From an uncultured bacterium (GTDB lineage Bacteria; Bacillota; Clostridia; Lachnospirales; Lachnospiraceae), in the NCBI GenBank assembly GCA_905214955.1, contig CAJMON010000044.1, positions 1 through 26,790 of the forward strand: DNA of 26,790 nucleotides, written 5' to 3'. Positions 1-8,390 of this stretch are shown piece after piece. Numbering within the stretch: position 1 is the first letter of the stretch; every line of letters starts with the position of its first letter. Under the pieces are notes generated by a model. The model was not told the DNA's origin and ran no database searches. It saw only the letters and a program-made list of their open reading frames with translations. Made by a program: the position numbers and the translations under genes.

Positions 1-33
1 AACCTCTTCTGTGCTCCGGCTAACATTTTGTCC

Positions 34-61
34 TTGCTTTTTTTCCCATTTTATGTACAAT
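34..61 (+). promoter_or_regulatory. Sigma-A-like promoter for the first ABC-F gene
   Basis: A TTGCTT box (34-39) and a TACAAT box (56-61) are separated by 16 bp, close to the sigma-A consensus. The predicted start near 68 leaves a leader of about 70 nt before the ATG at 137, long enough to hold the hairpin at 86-107. This is an inference from the motif only. Confidence 0.5.
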
Positions 62-85
62 AGAAAGGGACTGCAAAGATTTGGC

Positions 86-119
86 CACCCCGCATTTTTC
101 CGGGGTGCAGCGTGTTTTT
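86..119 (+). promoter_or_regulatory. Leader hairpin with following T-run, possible attenuator
   Basis: CACCCCG (86-92) pairs perfectly with CGGGGTG (101-107) around an 8-nt loop. A run of five T follows at 115-119, separated from the stem by 7 nt. The hairpin lies between the promoter at 34-61 and the ATG of the ABC-F gene. Antibiotic-resistance and stress-linked ABC-F genes are often controlled by leader attenuation, so this is a candidate attenuator. The gap between stem and T-run makes it an imperfect terminator. It could also be the terminator of an unseen gene to the left. Confidence 0.4.
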
Positions 120-136
120 AAGAAAGGATTTCAGAT

Positions 137-1774
137 ATGATCAGTGCAAATAATGTAACCCTGCGCATCGGCAAAAAAGCCCTGTTTGAGGATGTGAACA
201 TTAAATTCACCGAGGGAAACTGCTACGGTGTGATTGGTGCCAATGGAGCCGGAAAATCCACCTTTTTAAAGATTCTCTCTGGACAGCTGGAAACCACCAG
301 CGGTGATGTGACCATTACTCCCGGACAGCGTCTTTCCGTTCTGGAGCAGGACCATTTCAAATATGATGAGTATCCGGTAATGGATACCGTAATTATGGGA
401 AACAAACGTCTCTATGAAGTGATGAAAGAAAAAGAGGCGATCTACGCAAAAGAAGATTTCTCTGAAGAAGACGGCATCCGTGCCAGCGAGCTGGAAGGAG
501 AATTTGCTGAGATGAACGGCTGGGAAGCAGAATCCGATGCTGCCCAGGTATTAAACGGTCTTGGCATCACTCCGGAGCTTCACTACAACCTGATGAAAGA
601 CCTGACCGGTGCAGAAAAGGTGAAAGTCCTTCTTGCCCGCGCTCTGTTCGGAAACCCGGACATTCTGCTCTTAGATGAGCCTACCAACCACCTGGATCTG
701 GATGCGATCAGCTGGCTGGAAGAATTCCTCATCAACTTTACCAACACCGTTATCGTGGTATCCCACGACCGTTACTTCTTAAATAAAGTCTGCACTCAAA
801 TCGCAGACATTGACTATGGAAAGATCCAGCTGTACGCCGGAAACTACGACTTCTGGTACGAGTCCAGCCAGCTGATCATCCGTCAGATGAAAGAAGCCAA
901 CAAGAAAAAGGAAGAAAAGATCAAAGAGCTGCAGGAGTTCATCTCCCGTTTCAGCGCCAATGCTTCCAAATCCAAACAGGCTACCTCCAGAAAACGTGCC
1001 CTGGAAAAAATCCAGCTGGATGAGATGCGTCCTTCCAGCCGTAAATATCCTTACATTGATTTCCGTCCCAACCGTGAGATCGGAAATGAAGTGCTTTCTG
1101 TAGAAGGCATCAGCAAGACCATTGACGGTGTAAAGGTTCTGGACAACATTTCCTTTATCCTGGGCCATGACGACAAGGTGGCATTTGTCGGTGGAAACGA
1201 ACTGGCAAAAACCACTCTGTTTAAAATTCTCACCGGTGAAATGGAGCCGGATGAAGGTACTTACAAATGGGGTGTGACGACTTCCCAGTCCTACTTCCCC
1301 AAGGACAACACCAAGGAATTTGACAATGACTTAATTATCGTTGACTGGCTGACCCAGTATTCTGAGATTAAAGACGTTACCTACGTCCGTGGCTTCCTTG
1401 GAAGAATGCTGTTTGCCGGAGATGACGGCGTGAAAAAAGTCCGCGTTCTTTCCGGAGGTGAAAAAGTCCGCTGTCTCTTATCCAAACTGATGATTTCCGG
1501 CGCCAACGTGCTGATTCTGGATGAGCCTACCAACCACCTGGATATGGAATCCATCACTGCTTTAAACAACGGCATGATCAAATTCCCAGGTGTTCTGCTG
1601 TTTGCTTCCCGCGACCATCAGATCGTTCAGACCACTGCCAACCGGATCATGGAGATTCTGCCAAACGGCACCCTGATCGACAAGATCACCACCTACGACG
1701 AATATCTGGAAAGCGATGAAATGGCCAGAAAACGTCAGGTTTACAGCACCGAAGACAAACCGGAAGACAACTAA
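137..1774 (+). CDS. ABC-F family ATPase, YbiT/YkpA-like
   Basis: A soluble tandem ABC ATPase of the ABC-F class, whose members act on the ribosome rather than in transport. At 545 aa it has no membrane segments. The first domain has Walker A GANGAGKST near residue 34, a degenerate signature LTGAEKVKV and Walker B LLLDEPTNHLD. A lysine- and glutamate-rich linker follows at about residues 250-320. The second domain has an altered Walker A (GGNELAKTTL), signature LSGGEKVR, Walker B LILDEPTNHLD and SRDHQ at the H-switch, where SHD is usual. I believe these departures are typical of this clostridial subfamily. The start is supported by AAAGGA just upstream. It stands alone with its own promoter and terminator. 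Whether it protects against an antibiotic or is a general translation factor cannot be told from sequence. Confidence 0.88.
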   Translation: MISANNVTLRIGKKALFEDVNIKFTEGNCYGVIGANGAGKSTFLKILSGQLETTSGDVTITPGQRLSVLEQDHFKYDEYPVMDTVIMGNKRLYEVMKEKEAIYAKEDFSEEDGIRASELEGEFAEMNGWEAESDAAQVLNGLGITPELHYNLMKDLTGAEKVKVLLARALFGNPDILLLDEPTNHLDLDAISWLEEFLINFTNTVIVVSHDRYFLNKVCTQIADIDYGKIQLYAGNYDFWYESSQLIIRQMKEANKKKEEKIKELQEFISRFSANASKSKQATSRKRALEKIQLDEMRPSSRKYPYIDFRPNREIGNEVLSVEGISKTIDGVKVLDNISFILGHDDKVAFVGGNELAKTTLFKILTGEMEPDEGTYKWGVTTSQSYFPKDNTKEFDNDLIIVDWLTQYSEIKDVTYVRGFLGRMLFAGDDGVKKVRVLSGGEKVRCLLSKLMISGANVLILDEPTNHLDMESITALNNGMIKFPGVLLFASRDHQIVQTTANRIMEILPNGTLIDKITTYDEYLESDEMARKRQVYSTEDKPEDN

Positions 1775-1797
1775 AAACATTTTCCTGCAAAAATTTT

Positions 1798-1838
1798 CCC
1801 CGCGCCGGGCAATGCCCGGTACGGGGATTTCTATTTTC
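1798..1838 (+). terminator. Intrinsic terminator of the first ABC-F gene
   Basis: CCCCG (1798-1802) pairs with CGGGG (1822-1826), and the inner CCGGGC (1805-1810) pairs with GCCCGG (1814-1819) around a 3-nt loop. A T-rich tract follows from 1828. It begins 23 nt after the stop codon. Confidence 0.85.
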
Positions 1839-1950
1839 TTTCTACTTTCAGTTCTTCCAGCCCCACATGATCCACTCCGGTAAAGGCCACAGCCAGCATT
1901 TTTAAACGGTCTGCCGCCAGCACCACCTCATCCGGATAAGATTTGTTATT
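1831..1950 (-). pseudogene. Fragment of a D-2-hydroxyacid dehydrogenase (phosphoglycerate dehydrogenase-like)
   Basis: On the minus strand, 39 codons read NNKSYPDEVVLAADRLKM and then LAVAFTGVDHVGLEELK before a TAG stop at 1831-1833. The block (leucine/lysine-rich)-VAFTGVDHV-LE is characteristic of the N-terminal catalytic domain of D-isomer-specific 2-hydroxyacid dehydrogenases, about a quarter of the way into a protein of roughly 310-330 aa. No start codon, ribosome binding site or NAD-binding domain (GxGxxG) is present. Homology appears to stop at about 1950; upstream codons in this frame do not resemble the family. This is a gene remnant wedged between the ABC-F terminator and the end of the importer operon. 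The family call rests on recognising a short motif. Confidence 0.65.
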
Positions 1951-1999
1951 TAGTGTACCACACCCTCTTGCGGCAATACAAGAAACGAAATGCCAAGGA

Positions 2000-2755
2000 T
2001 CATGTCCCATACACTTTCCAGTATTGTTCTAAATTTTCTGCTGCATCTCTCAGCCTTCTGGTAATCTCTTCTTTGGGATTTTTCAAAAGTTCTTCTGTTC
2101 CTCCTTCTTCTACAATTCTTCCTGCTTTCATTACCATAAGACCTTCGCAGAGCTGTTCGGCTATCCGAATATCATGGGTTACCATAAGAATCCCATATAT
2201 GTTCTTTTCTGACAGTTTCTTTATCAGCTGCATGATTTCCATTTTTACTTCCTGGTCCAGCATGGAAGTCGGTTCATCCAGAATCAGAAAATCCGGCTCT
2301 AAAATCAATGCCCTGGCAATGCTGACCCTCTGCCGTTCACCACCGCTTAATTTTTCCGGCAGACGATCCTTATAAGTTTCCGGGGATAACTGTACCGTTT
2401 TAAGAGCCTCTTCCACTTCTTTTTCACATTTCTGATACCATTTCTTTCTTCCAGAAAACCGCAGCGGTTCTTCGACAATTTCCTGGATTGTCATTCTCGG
2501 ATTCAGGGAAGCATAGGGATCCTGCGGCACAAAACCTATTTTCCCTGAAATTATGATTTCTCCTTCATCTGGTTTTTCCAGCCCCATAAGCAGCCTTAAA
2601 ATCGTTGTTTTCCCACATCCGCTGGTTCCAATCAGTCCAATTACTTTTCCTTTTTCAAGGCAGAACGAAACATCATTCACTGCCGTCTTTTTTCCTTTTT
2701 TCCCGACTGTTAAGAAACTCTTTTTTAAATGGAATGCTTCTATTTTTTGTTCCAT
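2000..2755 (-). CDS. Nickel/peptide-type ABC importer 2, second ATP-binding subunit (DppF/OppF-like)
   Basis: Cytoplasmic ATPase of the second importer in the operon, 251 aa. It shows Walker A GTSGCGKTT near residue 42, a Q-loop (FVPQDPYASLNP) near residue 75, signature LSGGERQR, Walker B LILDEPTSMLD and switch THD. The FVPQDPYASLNPRM region is typical of the F-type subunit of peptide and nickel importers. It is the last gene of the operon, starting 14 bp after the preceding ATPase ends, behind an AGGAG-like site. Downstream there is no convincing terminator before the dehydrogenase remnant. The substrate cannot be read from this subunit. Confidence 0.9.
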   Translation of the reverse strand: MEQKIEAFHLKKSFLTVGKKGKKTAVNDVSFCLEKGKVIGLIGTSGCGKTTILRLLMGLEKPDEGEIIISGKIGFVPQDPYASLNPRMTIQEIVEEPLRFSGRKKWYQKCEKEVEEALKTVQLSPETYKDRLPEKLSGGERQRVSIARALILEPDFLILDEPTSMLDQEVKMEIMQLIKKLSEKNIYGILMVTHDIRIAEQLCEGLMVMKAGRIVEEGGTEELLKNPKEEITRRLRDAAENLEQYWKVYGT

Positions 2756-2769
2756 TTCTTATGCTTCTC

Positions 2770-3456
2770 CTATAGTTCTATTCTTCTGTCACAAAAACTT
2801 TCCGCAAGTTCTCTGTCATGGCTGATAAACAGAATACTCATTTTTTCTTTTTCCTTCATCTTCAGAATTGTCCCAAGCACTTCTGCCTGAATCACCACAT
2901 CCAATCCTGTCGTTGCCTCATCAAGAATCAGTACTTTGGGATGAAATAACAACGCCGCTGCCATTGCTGCCCGCTGTTTCATCCCTCCGCTTAGTTCATG
3001 CGGATACGCTTCATATACGGAAGAATCCAGTTTTACTTCCTCCAGCAGCCTTAAAATCCGTTCTTTTCTTTCCTGCTTTTTTCCTCTTCCTTCATAAACT
3101 TTTAACAATTCCTGCATTGTTTTCCCAATGGAAAACAATGGATGAAAACTATTCATAGATGCCTGTGGAACCAGCGCAATTTCTCTCCAGTCAAAAATTC
3201 TTCTTTCATAGCAGGTTCCATCATATAGAAGCTGTTTTTCCCCAAGTGTGATCCTTCCTCTGGCGTTTGCATGATATTCTTCCAGCATTTCCATCAATGC
3301 CCATACCACCGTACTCTTTCCAGCTCCCGATCTTCCACCGAGGCATAAAATTTCTTCTGCTTCTATTGAAAAACTCAGGTCTTTGATAACAGGGGCTTTC
3401 ACCCCTTTGTATTGCACCCATAAATTTTCTACTTCCAGTACGTTTCCTGCTCTCAC
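2770..3456 (-). CDS. Nickel/peptide-type ABC importer 2, first ATP-binding subunit (DppD/OppD-like)
   Basis: ATPase partner of the gene at 2000-2755, 228 aa. Motifs are Walker A GGRSGAGKST near residue 37, a Q-loop (LVPQASMNSFHP), signature LSGGMKQR, Walker B LILDEATTGLD and switch SHD. It is short: the C-terminal extension of about 90 residues seen in many OppD/DppD proteins is absent and the protein stops just after the H-switch region. The start is GTG, overlapping the preceding permease stop as GTGA, so translation is probably coupled. It would pair with the F-type ATPase as a heterodimer beneath the two permeases. Confidence 0.88.
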   Translation of the reverse strand: MRAGNVLEVENLWVQYKGVKAPVIKDLSFSIEAEEILCLGGRSGAGKSTVVWALMEMLEEYHANARGRITLGEKQLLYDGTCYERRIFDWREIALVPQASMNSFHPLFSIGKTMQELLKVYEGRGKKQERKERILRLLEEVKLDSSVYEAYPHELSGGMKQRAAMAAALLFHPKVLILDEATTGLDVVIQAEVLGTILKMKEKEKMSILFISHDRELAESFCDRRIEL

Positions 3457-4271
3457 CCTTCACTCTCCAGTCTTCCGTCTGTCTGTTCTTCCAGTCCATA
3501 CGTAATCATCATCAATGCACAGGATACCAGGATAATACAGATTCCAGGCGGAAGAATCCACCAGATCCACCTGTCTGTCAGCAGTGCATTTTTCGCCTGT
3601 GCATAATAGATGATTGTTCCCCAGCTCTTTGTGGCTGCATTTCCAAGTCCAAGAAAACTTAAAGAGGATTCTGTCAAAATTGCCGACCTCACTCTTGCAG
3701 TTCCCTGATACATCAAATACGGCAGCAGTTCCCTAAGCACATGCCTGTATAAAATATATGGATTTTTTGCCCCCATTGCTTTTATTGTCTGAATGTATTC
3801 TTTCTTACGGATCCCCAAAACCTGAGAACGGACAATCCTGGCTGTTCCTGTCCATGACATCACTCCGAGAATCACTGCCATCATTCGAATTCCAGGTTTT
3901 GTAAGTGCACTTAAAAGAATCATCGTCGGAAGAAATGGCAATGTCATAAAAAAAGCTGTTATTTTTGCAAACAGCCTGTCAATCATTCCTCCATACCATC
4001 CAGACACCATTCCTATTACGGTTCCTAAAAAAATCGCAATTACCGCTGAAATGCTGCCCACAGCCAAAGAGGTCCTTGTCCCATAAATAATTTCACTTAA
4101 AATGTCCTGCCCAATATCATTTGTTCCAAGAAGATGCTCTCTTCCGGGAGACAAATAAGGAGTATCCATATCCTTATAAGGATCATAAGGCGCCAGCAAA
4201 GGTGCTGCCGCCGCCATAAAAATCATGCCTATTAAAATGATACACCCAATCCTGGGTCCCCACCTATTCAT
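3453..4271 (-). CDS. Nickel/peptide-type ABC importer 2, second permease subunit (DppC/OppC-like)
   Basis: Membrane subunit of the second importer, 272 aa. It has an N-terminal membrane helix, then the DPY....P......LGTND.G.D marker of C-type permeases (about residues 28-60), four to five more hydrophobic segments and the conserved SSLSFLGLGNAATKSWG stretch near residue 205. The EAA-like coupling loop is around IKAMGAKNPY. It overlaps the upstream permease by 8 bp (the ATGAATAG junction) and the downstream ATPase by 4 bp, so the whole cassette is tightly coupled. Substrate is unknown. Confidence 0.9.
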   Translation of the reverse strand: MNRWGPRIGCIILIGMIFMAAAAPLLAPYDPYKDMDTPYLSPGREHLLGTNDIGQDILSEIIYGTRTSLAVGSISAVIAIFLGTVIGMVSGWYGGMIDRLFAKITAFFMTLPFLPTMILLSALTKPGIRMMAVILGVMSWTGTARIVRSQVLGIRKKEYIQTIKAMGAKNPYILYRHVLRELLPYLMYQGTARVRSAILTESSLSFLGLGNAATKSWGTIIYYAQAKNALLTDRWIWWILPPGICIILVSCALMMITYGLEEQTDGRLESEG

Positions 4272-5232
4272 ACATATCTCCTCCCAGTCTGGGATCTATT
4301 CTTTTATACAAAATATCTGCCAGAAACAGTGCAAAAATTGTCCCCGCTGATGTCAGCAAAAATGTATACTGCATCAGCGGATAATCCCGTGCCTGAACTG
4401 CTTCCTGCATCAGCGTTCCAAGTCCCGGATAAGAAAAAACAGTTTCAACCAGTACCGAACCGCCCAGCAAATATCCTGCATCCATCATAAACAGCGTAAA
4501 TACCGGAACCATCGTATTTCTCATAATATAGCCCATTACAAGATGTCTTTTCGAAATTCCTCTCATTTTCGCCAACTTGATATAATCTTCCTCAATAATC
4601 TGAAGCACGCTGTGTCTGGATGTTGTAAAAAATCCCATTAGAGAAGCTGTCGTCATGGTCACAAGTGGAAGAAACAAATGCTTTCCAATATCAAAAATCC
4701 TGTCCATTCCTGAATAGGTTTCCCACATCGAATACGCTCCGTACATGGGAAACCATCCAAGCCGCACACCAAATACCGCCAGCAAAATTACAGCAATCCA
4801 AAAAGAAGGCACTGAGCTTACCACTGTCGTTATCATGATTACCGGAAGATCTTTTCCCTTTTTCCGCTTCAAAGCAGACCAAGCCCCCAGTGCAGTTCCC
4901 AAAAAGGTGGATAAAATCATGCTGCTTCCTGCAAGCAGAAGTGTCCACCCTGCCCTAGATTTGATCAGGGCAGGGATCGGCTGTCTTTTTGAGTAAGAAA
5001 CACCCCAGTTTAATGTGAATAAATCCTTTAAATAATAAGCAAACTGTTTTGGAAGCGGATCATTGAAATGATAGGTCTCCAGAATTCCCATTTTCTGTGC
5101 CGCTGTAAGTTCTCCCGGATCTCCTCCCGCCAGACTTTTCAGCGGCGATCCAGGCAGCATCCGTGGAAGGAAAAAATTTACCACAATCAGCACAGCCAGC
5201 AAAAATCCATAATGCAGAATCCTCTTTTTCAT
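4264..5232 (-). CDS. Nickel/peptide-type ABC importer 2, first permease subunit (DppB/OppB-like)
   Basis: Membrane subunit, 322 aa, with a first helix at residues 8-24 followed by the FFLPRMLPGSP motif. B-type permeases have a similar RLxPGDP stretch here. About six hydrophobic segments are visible. The coupling loop YIKLAKMRGISKRH lies near residue 220, followed by GGSVLVETVFSYPGLG, the second family hallmark. It starts 15 bp after the solute-binding gene, behind AGAAGGAAG. It forms the translocation pore with the product of 3453-4271. Confidence 0.9.
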   Translation of the reverse strand: MKKRILHYGFLLAVLIVVNFFLPRMLPGSPLKSLAGGDPGELTAAQKMGILETYHFNDPLPKQFAYYLKDLFTLNWGVSYSKRQPIPALIKSRAGWTLLLAGSSMILSTFLGTALGAWSALKRKKGKDLPVIMITTVVSSVPSFWIAVILLAVFGVRLGWFPMYGAYSMWETYSGMDRIFDIGKHLFLPLVTMTTASLMGFFTTSRHSVLQIIEEDYIKLAKMRGISKRHLVMGYIMRNTMVPVFTLFMMDAGYLLGGSVLVETVFSYPGLGTLMQEAVQARDYPLMQYTFLLTSAGTIFALFLADILYKRIDPRLGGDMYE

Positions 5233-5247
5233 AGAGTCTTCCTTCTG

Positions 5248-6825
5248 TTATTCCAGAAAGGAAAAAATATTAACAACATTCATTCCTTTTCCAGATACCC
5301 AGCCGTCATACGCTTTTGTATTACATGCCTGCAGCGTATCCGGATATGCAAGCGTAATCAATGGAATTTCTTCTGCAATCACATTCTGAAGTTCTTTCAG
5401 CAAAGTTTCCATATCTTCCATCGTTTTCACTTCTGAAAGTTTCTCATTTACCAGACTGTCAAATTTTTCGCTCCGGTATCCACACACATTGTCATTTCCG
5501 ATCTCATAATCACTGTCACATAGAGCGATCAAATAGGTCAAAGAGTTTGAAGATGACCAGCCCCATGTAGAAAGATCATAATCTCTTCCATTTGCCACTT
5601 CAAAATCCGGCCAGATATAAGCATCTGCCGTATCCATATCCAGTGACTGAATCTGAAGATCAATTCCCACTTCTGCCAGTTCTGTCTTCATCATCTCACA
5701 GGCTCTGCTGCGAATGTCGTTTCCTGCATAGGTAATGATCTCAAACGAAAGAGGTTCTCCTGTTTCATCCAGGCGGATTCCCTCTTCATTTTTCTGTGTA
5801 TATCCCAGATCATCCAGCAGTTTCTCTGCTTTCTCTTTGTCATATACATATTCCAGGCCGCTTTGTGCATAGGAAAGATCACTTCTTACTGCCCCTTTGG
5901 TTCCCACAAGAGCGTGTCCTGAATAAAGTGTATCACATATGGTATTTACATCAATCCCATATGCCAGAGCCTGACGGAATTCCACCTGATCAAACGGTGC
6001 GCGTTCATTATTGATATTTACAATCAGCGGCGCAAATCCCGGATTGGAATAGACCTGGATTTCTTCTGTCTGTTCAAACAGATCCAGCATTTCTGTTCCA
6101 ATGCTTCCTGTACTTGCCGCTAATTCTCCAGAAAGAAGTGCCTGTGAAACAGCTGTGCTGTCTCCCATAATCGGCATGTTCAGCTTTTTTACTGCCGGTG
6201 TCCCTCTGAAATAATCTTCTACCGCTTCCAGCTTATAATATTCTCCTGTTTTGTATTCTGCCAGCCGGTACATGCCGCTTCCAACAGTATCCATCACAGA
6301 AGATGCGTCTTCCACTCCATCATATACAGCTTTATCCAGAATCCGGATATAACAGAACCCATCCCTCAGATAATTGATATCCGGCTCCTTCAAAGTAAAT
6401 TTGATTGTTTTTTCATCTAATACTTCCACCTTTTCCAGTTTATCACAGACCTTTCTCTGTCCGGAAACATTCTGGGTAGACGGATATTCGAAAGAAAATT
6501 TTACATCTTCTGCCGTAAGGGGATCTCCATTATGAAATTTCTGTCCCTCTTTCAGTGTAAAGGTAAATTCTTTAAAATCTACAGTCTCATAATCGTCTTC
6601 TACCATCCAGGGAATGATCTGATCTTCTGCATCTGTTGTCAGCAGCGTATCAAAAATCAAACGGTTAACCGTCAGCCCTGTTCCCGATACATATGTAAAT
6701 GGGGACAGCGTATTTTCATCCTTTGTAACTGCAACATTCAACGATTCCGTTGTCTCGGCAGATACCCCCATTCCCATGGATACTGTCAGCATCAGCGCTG
6801 CAGCCACACTTTTCCACTTTTTCAT
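5248..6825 (-). CDS. Nickel/peptide-type ABC importer 2, extracellular solute-binding protein (SBP_bac_5)
   Basis: Solute-binding protein of 525 aa with the SBP_bac_5 pattern: an N-terminal strand with LSPFTYVSGTG, the FTLKEGQKFHNGDPLTAEDVKFSFE segment (about 90-115), GSGMYRLAEY (about 180), and the later REALAYGID-like motif as FRQALAYGIDVNTI (about 283-296). The signal peptide ends at about residue 23 (GVSA-ET). There is no lipobox cysteine, so it is not predicted to be a lipoprotein, which is unusual for a Gram-positive binding protein. It is first in the second importer cassette, 23 bp after the PIG-L-like gene, with an AAGGAGAAGG site. Ligand unknown; peptides, nickel complexes or other chelates are all possible for this family. 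Confidence 0.88.
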   Translation of the reverse strand: MKKWKSVAAALMLTVSMGMGVSAETTESLNVAVTKDENTLSPFTYVSGTGLTVNRLIFDTLLTTDAEDQIIPWMVEDDYETVDFKEFTFTLKEGQKFHNGDPLTAEDVKFSFEYPSTQNVSGQRKVCDKLEKVEVLDEKTIKFTLKEPDINYLRDGFCYIRILDKAVYDGVEDASSVMDTVGSGMYRLAEYKTGEYYKLEAVEDYFRGTPAVKKLNMPIMGDSTAVSQALLSGELAASTGSIGTEMLDLFEQTEEIQVYSNPGFAPLIVNINNERAPFDQVEFRQALAYGIDVNTICDTLYSGHALVGTKGAVRSDLSYAQSGLEYVYDKEKAEKLLDDLGYTQKNEEGIRLDETGEPLSFEIITYAGNDIRSRACEMMKTELAEVGIDLQIQSLDMDTADAYIWPDFEVANGRDYDLSTWGWSSSNSLTYLIALCDSDYEIGNDNVCGYRSEKFDSLVNEKLSEVKTMEDMETLLKELQNVIAEEIPLITLAYPDTLQACNTKAYDGWVSGKGMNVVNIFSFLE

Positions 6826-6848
6826 TTTTGTCCTTCTCCTTTTTCTTG

Positions 6849-7595
6849 TTATAGCAGCTGTTCAAAAACGAACATCCCGTCTTTCCGATAATTTTCGGAC
6901 AGAAACACATGGTGATGTCCCGTAGAACCAAAATATAAATGATATGCCTGATCCATCAGACGCTTCATTGCACGGCCGCGCTCCAGCCTGGAGTCCATCT
7001 TTTCAAATCCAGGTATCAGCATGGCATACTGTTTTTCCTGTGCAGTTCCCTCTGCCAGCTCAGCGATAAATTCCAGCTGTGATTCCAACGCATCCATTGC
7101 AGCGCATTTCACTTCCCAGGAACTTTGAATATCCAGAAGGCAGTTTGGATGTTCCGGCGTCATATAATAAACAGAAAATCCCCGGCAGGGCTGAAGGCCT
7201 GGCAGTTCTTCTCTTGCATAATCCCGTCCTGCTAATGCCATCGCTTCCAGAATCAATGTCATTGCGGGTCTGCGACCAGGATCAAGATCACTGACACAAT
7301 GCTCCGGATCCTGTGTGATGATCACATCCGGCTGAAATGCACGGATCACACGAATGACTTTCAGTTTTTCCTCAAATGAGGCTGAAATCTTTCCTGAATC
7401 AAAATTCAAATATTCTAAGCTTGTTTGCAATAACTCTGCCGCTTTTTGCAGTCCATGCCGCATTTGAGAACCTGCGAAAAAAATCGCCGCATGGGAAACG
7501 CCGCCTGCCAAAGCATTCTGGTGGAGTGCACCTGCACATTCCACCATTTCCATTCCGTAAACCCCCAATAAAAGCACCCTTTTTTTCTCTTTCAT
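6849..7595 (-). CDS. PIG-L/LmbE-like protein with degenerate metal site
   Basis: The 248-aa protein has the layout of the PIG-L (LmbE) N-deacetylase family. It has an N-terminal strand VLLLGVYGMEM and then ECAGAL, followed by an FxPDVIITQDP strand at residues 87-97 and SDLDPGRRPA where the second metal motif should be. VYYMTPEHPNCLLDI and a C-terminal GHHHVFLSENY follow. PIG-L enzymes are zinc-dependent deacetylases using an (A/P)HPDDE motif and an HxDH motif. Here the first reads GVYGME and the second SDLDPGR, so the usual ligands are missing. It lies between two complete importers, 35 bp after one and 23 bp before the next, with a GAGGAG site. Metal-independent relatives with peptide importers exist as far as I recall. 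Activity is uncertain; a binding or accessory role is possible. Confidence 0.6.
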   Translation of the reverse strand: MKEKKRVLLLGVYGMEMVECAGALHQNALAGGVSHAAIFFAGSQMRHGLQKAAELLQTSLEYLNFDSGKISASFEEKLKVIRVIRAFQPDVIITQDPEHCVSDLDPGRRPAMTLILEAMALAGRDYAREELPGLQPCRGFSVYYMTPEHPNCLLDIQSSWEVKCAAMDALESQLEFIAELAEGTAQEKQYAMLIPGFEKMDSRLERGRAMKRLMDQAYHLYFGSTGHHHVFLSENYRKDGMFVFEQLL

Positions 7596-7630
7596 CTTCC
7601 CTTCTCCTCTTCAAAGTTTTCTTTTTATTT

Positions 7631-8389
7631 TTACAATACAGACTCTATCAGCCTTTTTGTATACTCCTGCTTTGGATGCCAGATTACTTCTTCCGGCGTT
7701 CCTGCCTCTGCCACTTTTCCTTCATGAAGAACCAGGAGTTCATCGCAAAGTTCCTGAAGCAGCGCCAGATCATGACTGATCATCAGAATTGACAGCTGAT
7801 TTTTTTCTTTTATTTCTTTTAAAAGCATTAAAATCTGTTTCTGTACCGTCACATCCAGTGCACTGGTGGCCTCATCACAGATCAAAATCTGCGGTCCTGC
7901 TGCAAGCGCTCTTGCTATGGCTGCTCTCTGACATTCACCGCCACTTGTTTCATGAGGATATTTCTTCGCAAAAGAAGCATCCAGCCCGCATTTTTTCAGA
8001 AGCTGCTCTGTTTTTTTTCCTGCTTCTCTGCGGGAAATCCCCAGGTTACGTAAGCCTTCCCCAATCCCATCTCCAAGAGTCTGTCTGGGATCAAAAGAAT
8101 CTTTTGGCATCTGAAATACCATCTGAATATTTCTGTAATATTCCCGAAGTTCTTTGCCTCTTATCTTTGTAATATCCTTTCCTGCAAAATAAATGGTTCC
8201 TTCTGTTGTTTCCGTCAATCTGGTGATCATCTTTGCAATGGTACTTTTTCCGCTTCCGGATTCCCCTGCAATCCCCAGTACGTTCCCCTTTTTCAGCGTA
8301 AAACTCACATCATCTACTGCGTTCCATGCTTTTCCAGCTGTCCGAAATGTCTTTTTTAAATGCTGCACTTCCAGAAGTAGTTCTGACAT
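7631..8389 (-). CDS. nikE: Nickel-type ABC importer 1, second ATP-binding subunit (NikE-like)
   Basis: ATPase of 252 aa. It has Walker A GESGSGKST near residue 41, a Q-loop FQMPKDSFDPRQTL, signature TSGGECQR (threonine in place of the usual leucine), Walker B LICDEATSALD and switch SHD. It follows the D-type ATPase with a single base between stop and ATG and closes the first importer cassette. The name nikE is by analogy with the NikC-like permease and gene context; a general peptide transporter of the DppF type cannot be excluded. Confidence 0.85.
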   Translation of the reverse strand: MSELLLEVQHLKKTFRTAGKAWNAVDDVSFTLKKGNVLGIAGESGSGKSTIAKMITRLTETTEGTIYFAGKDITKIRGKELREYYRNIQMVFQMPKDSFDPRQTLGDGIGEGLRNLGISRREAGKKTEQLLKKCGLDASFAKKYPHETSGGECQRAAIARALAAGPQILICDEATSALDVTVQKQILMLLKEIKEKNQLSILMISHDLALLQELCDELLVLHEGKVAEAGTPEEVIWHPKQEYTKRLIESVL

Positions 8390-8390
8390 T

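Noticed and set aside
1500..1650. Altered Walker A (NELAKTT) and SRDHQ switch in the first ABC-F protein as signs of a dead ATPase
   Set aside because: As far as I recall, these variants are common in this clostridial ABC-F subfamily; the catalytic glutamate in DEPTNHLD is intact in both domains.
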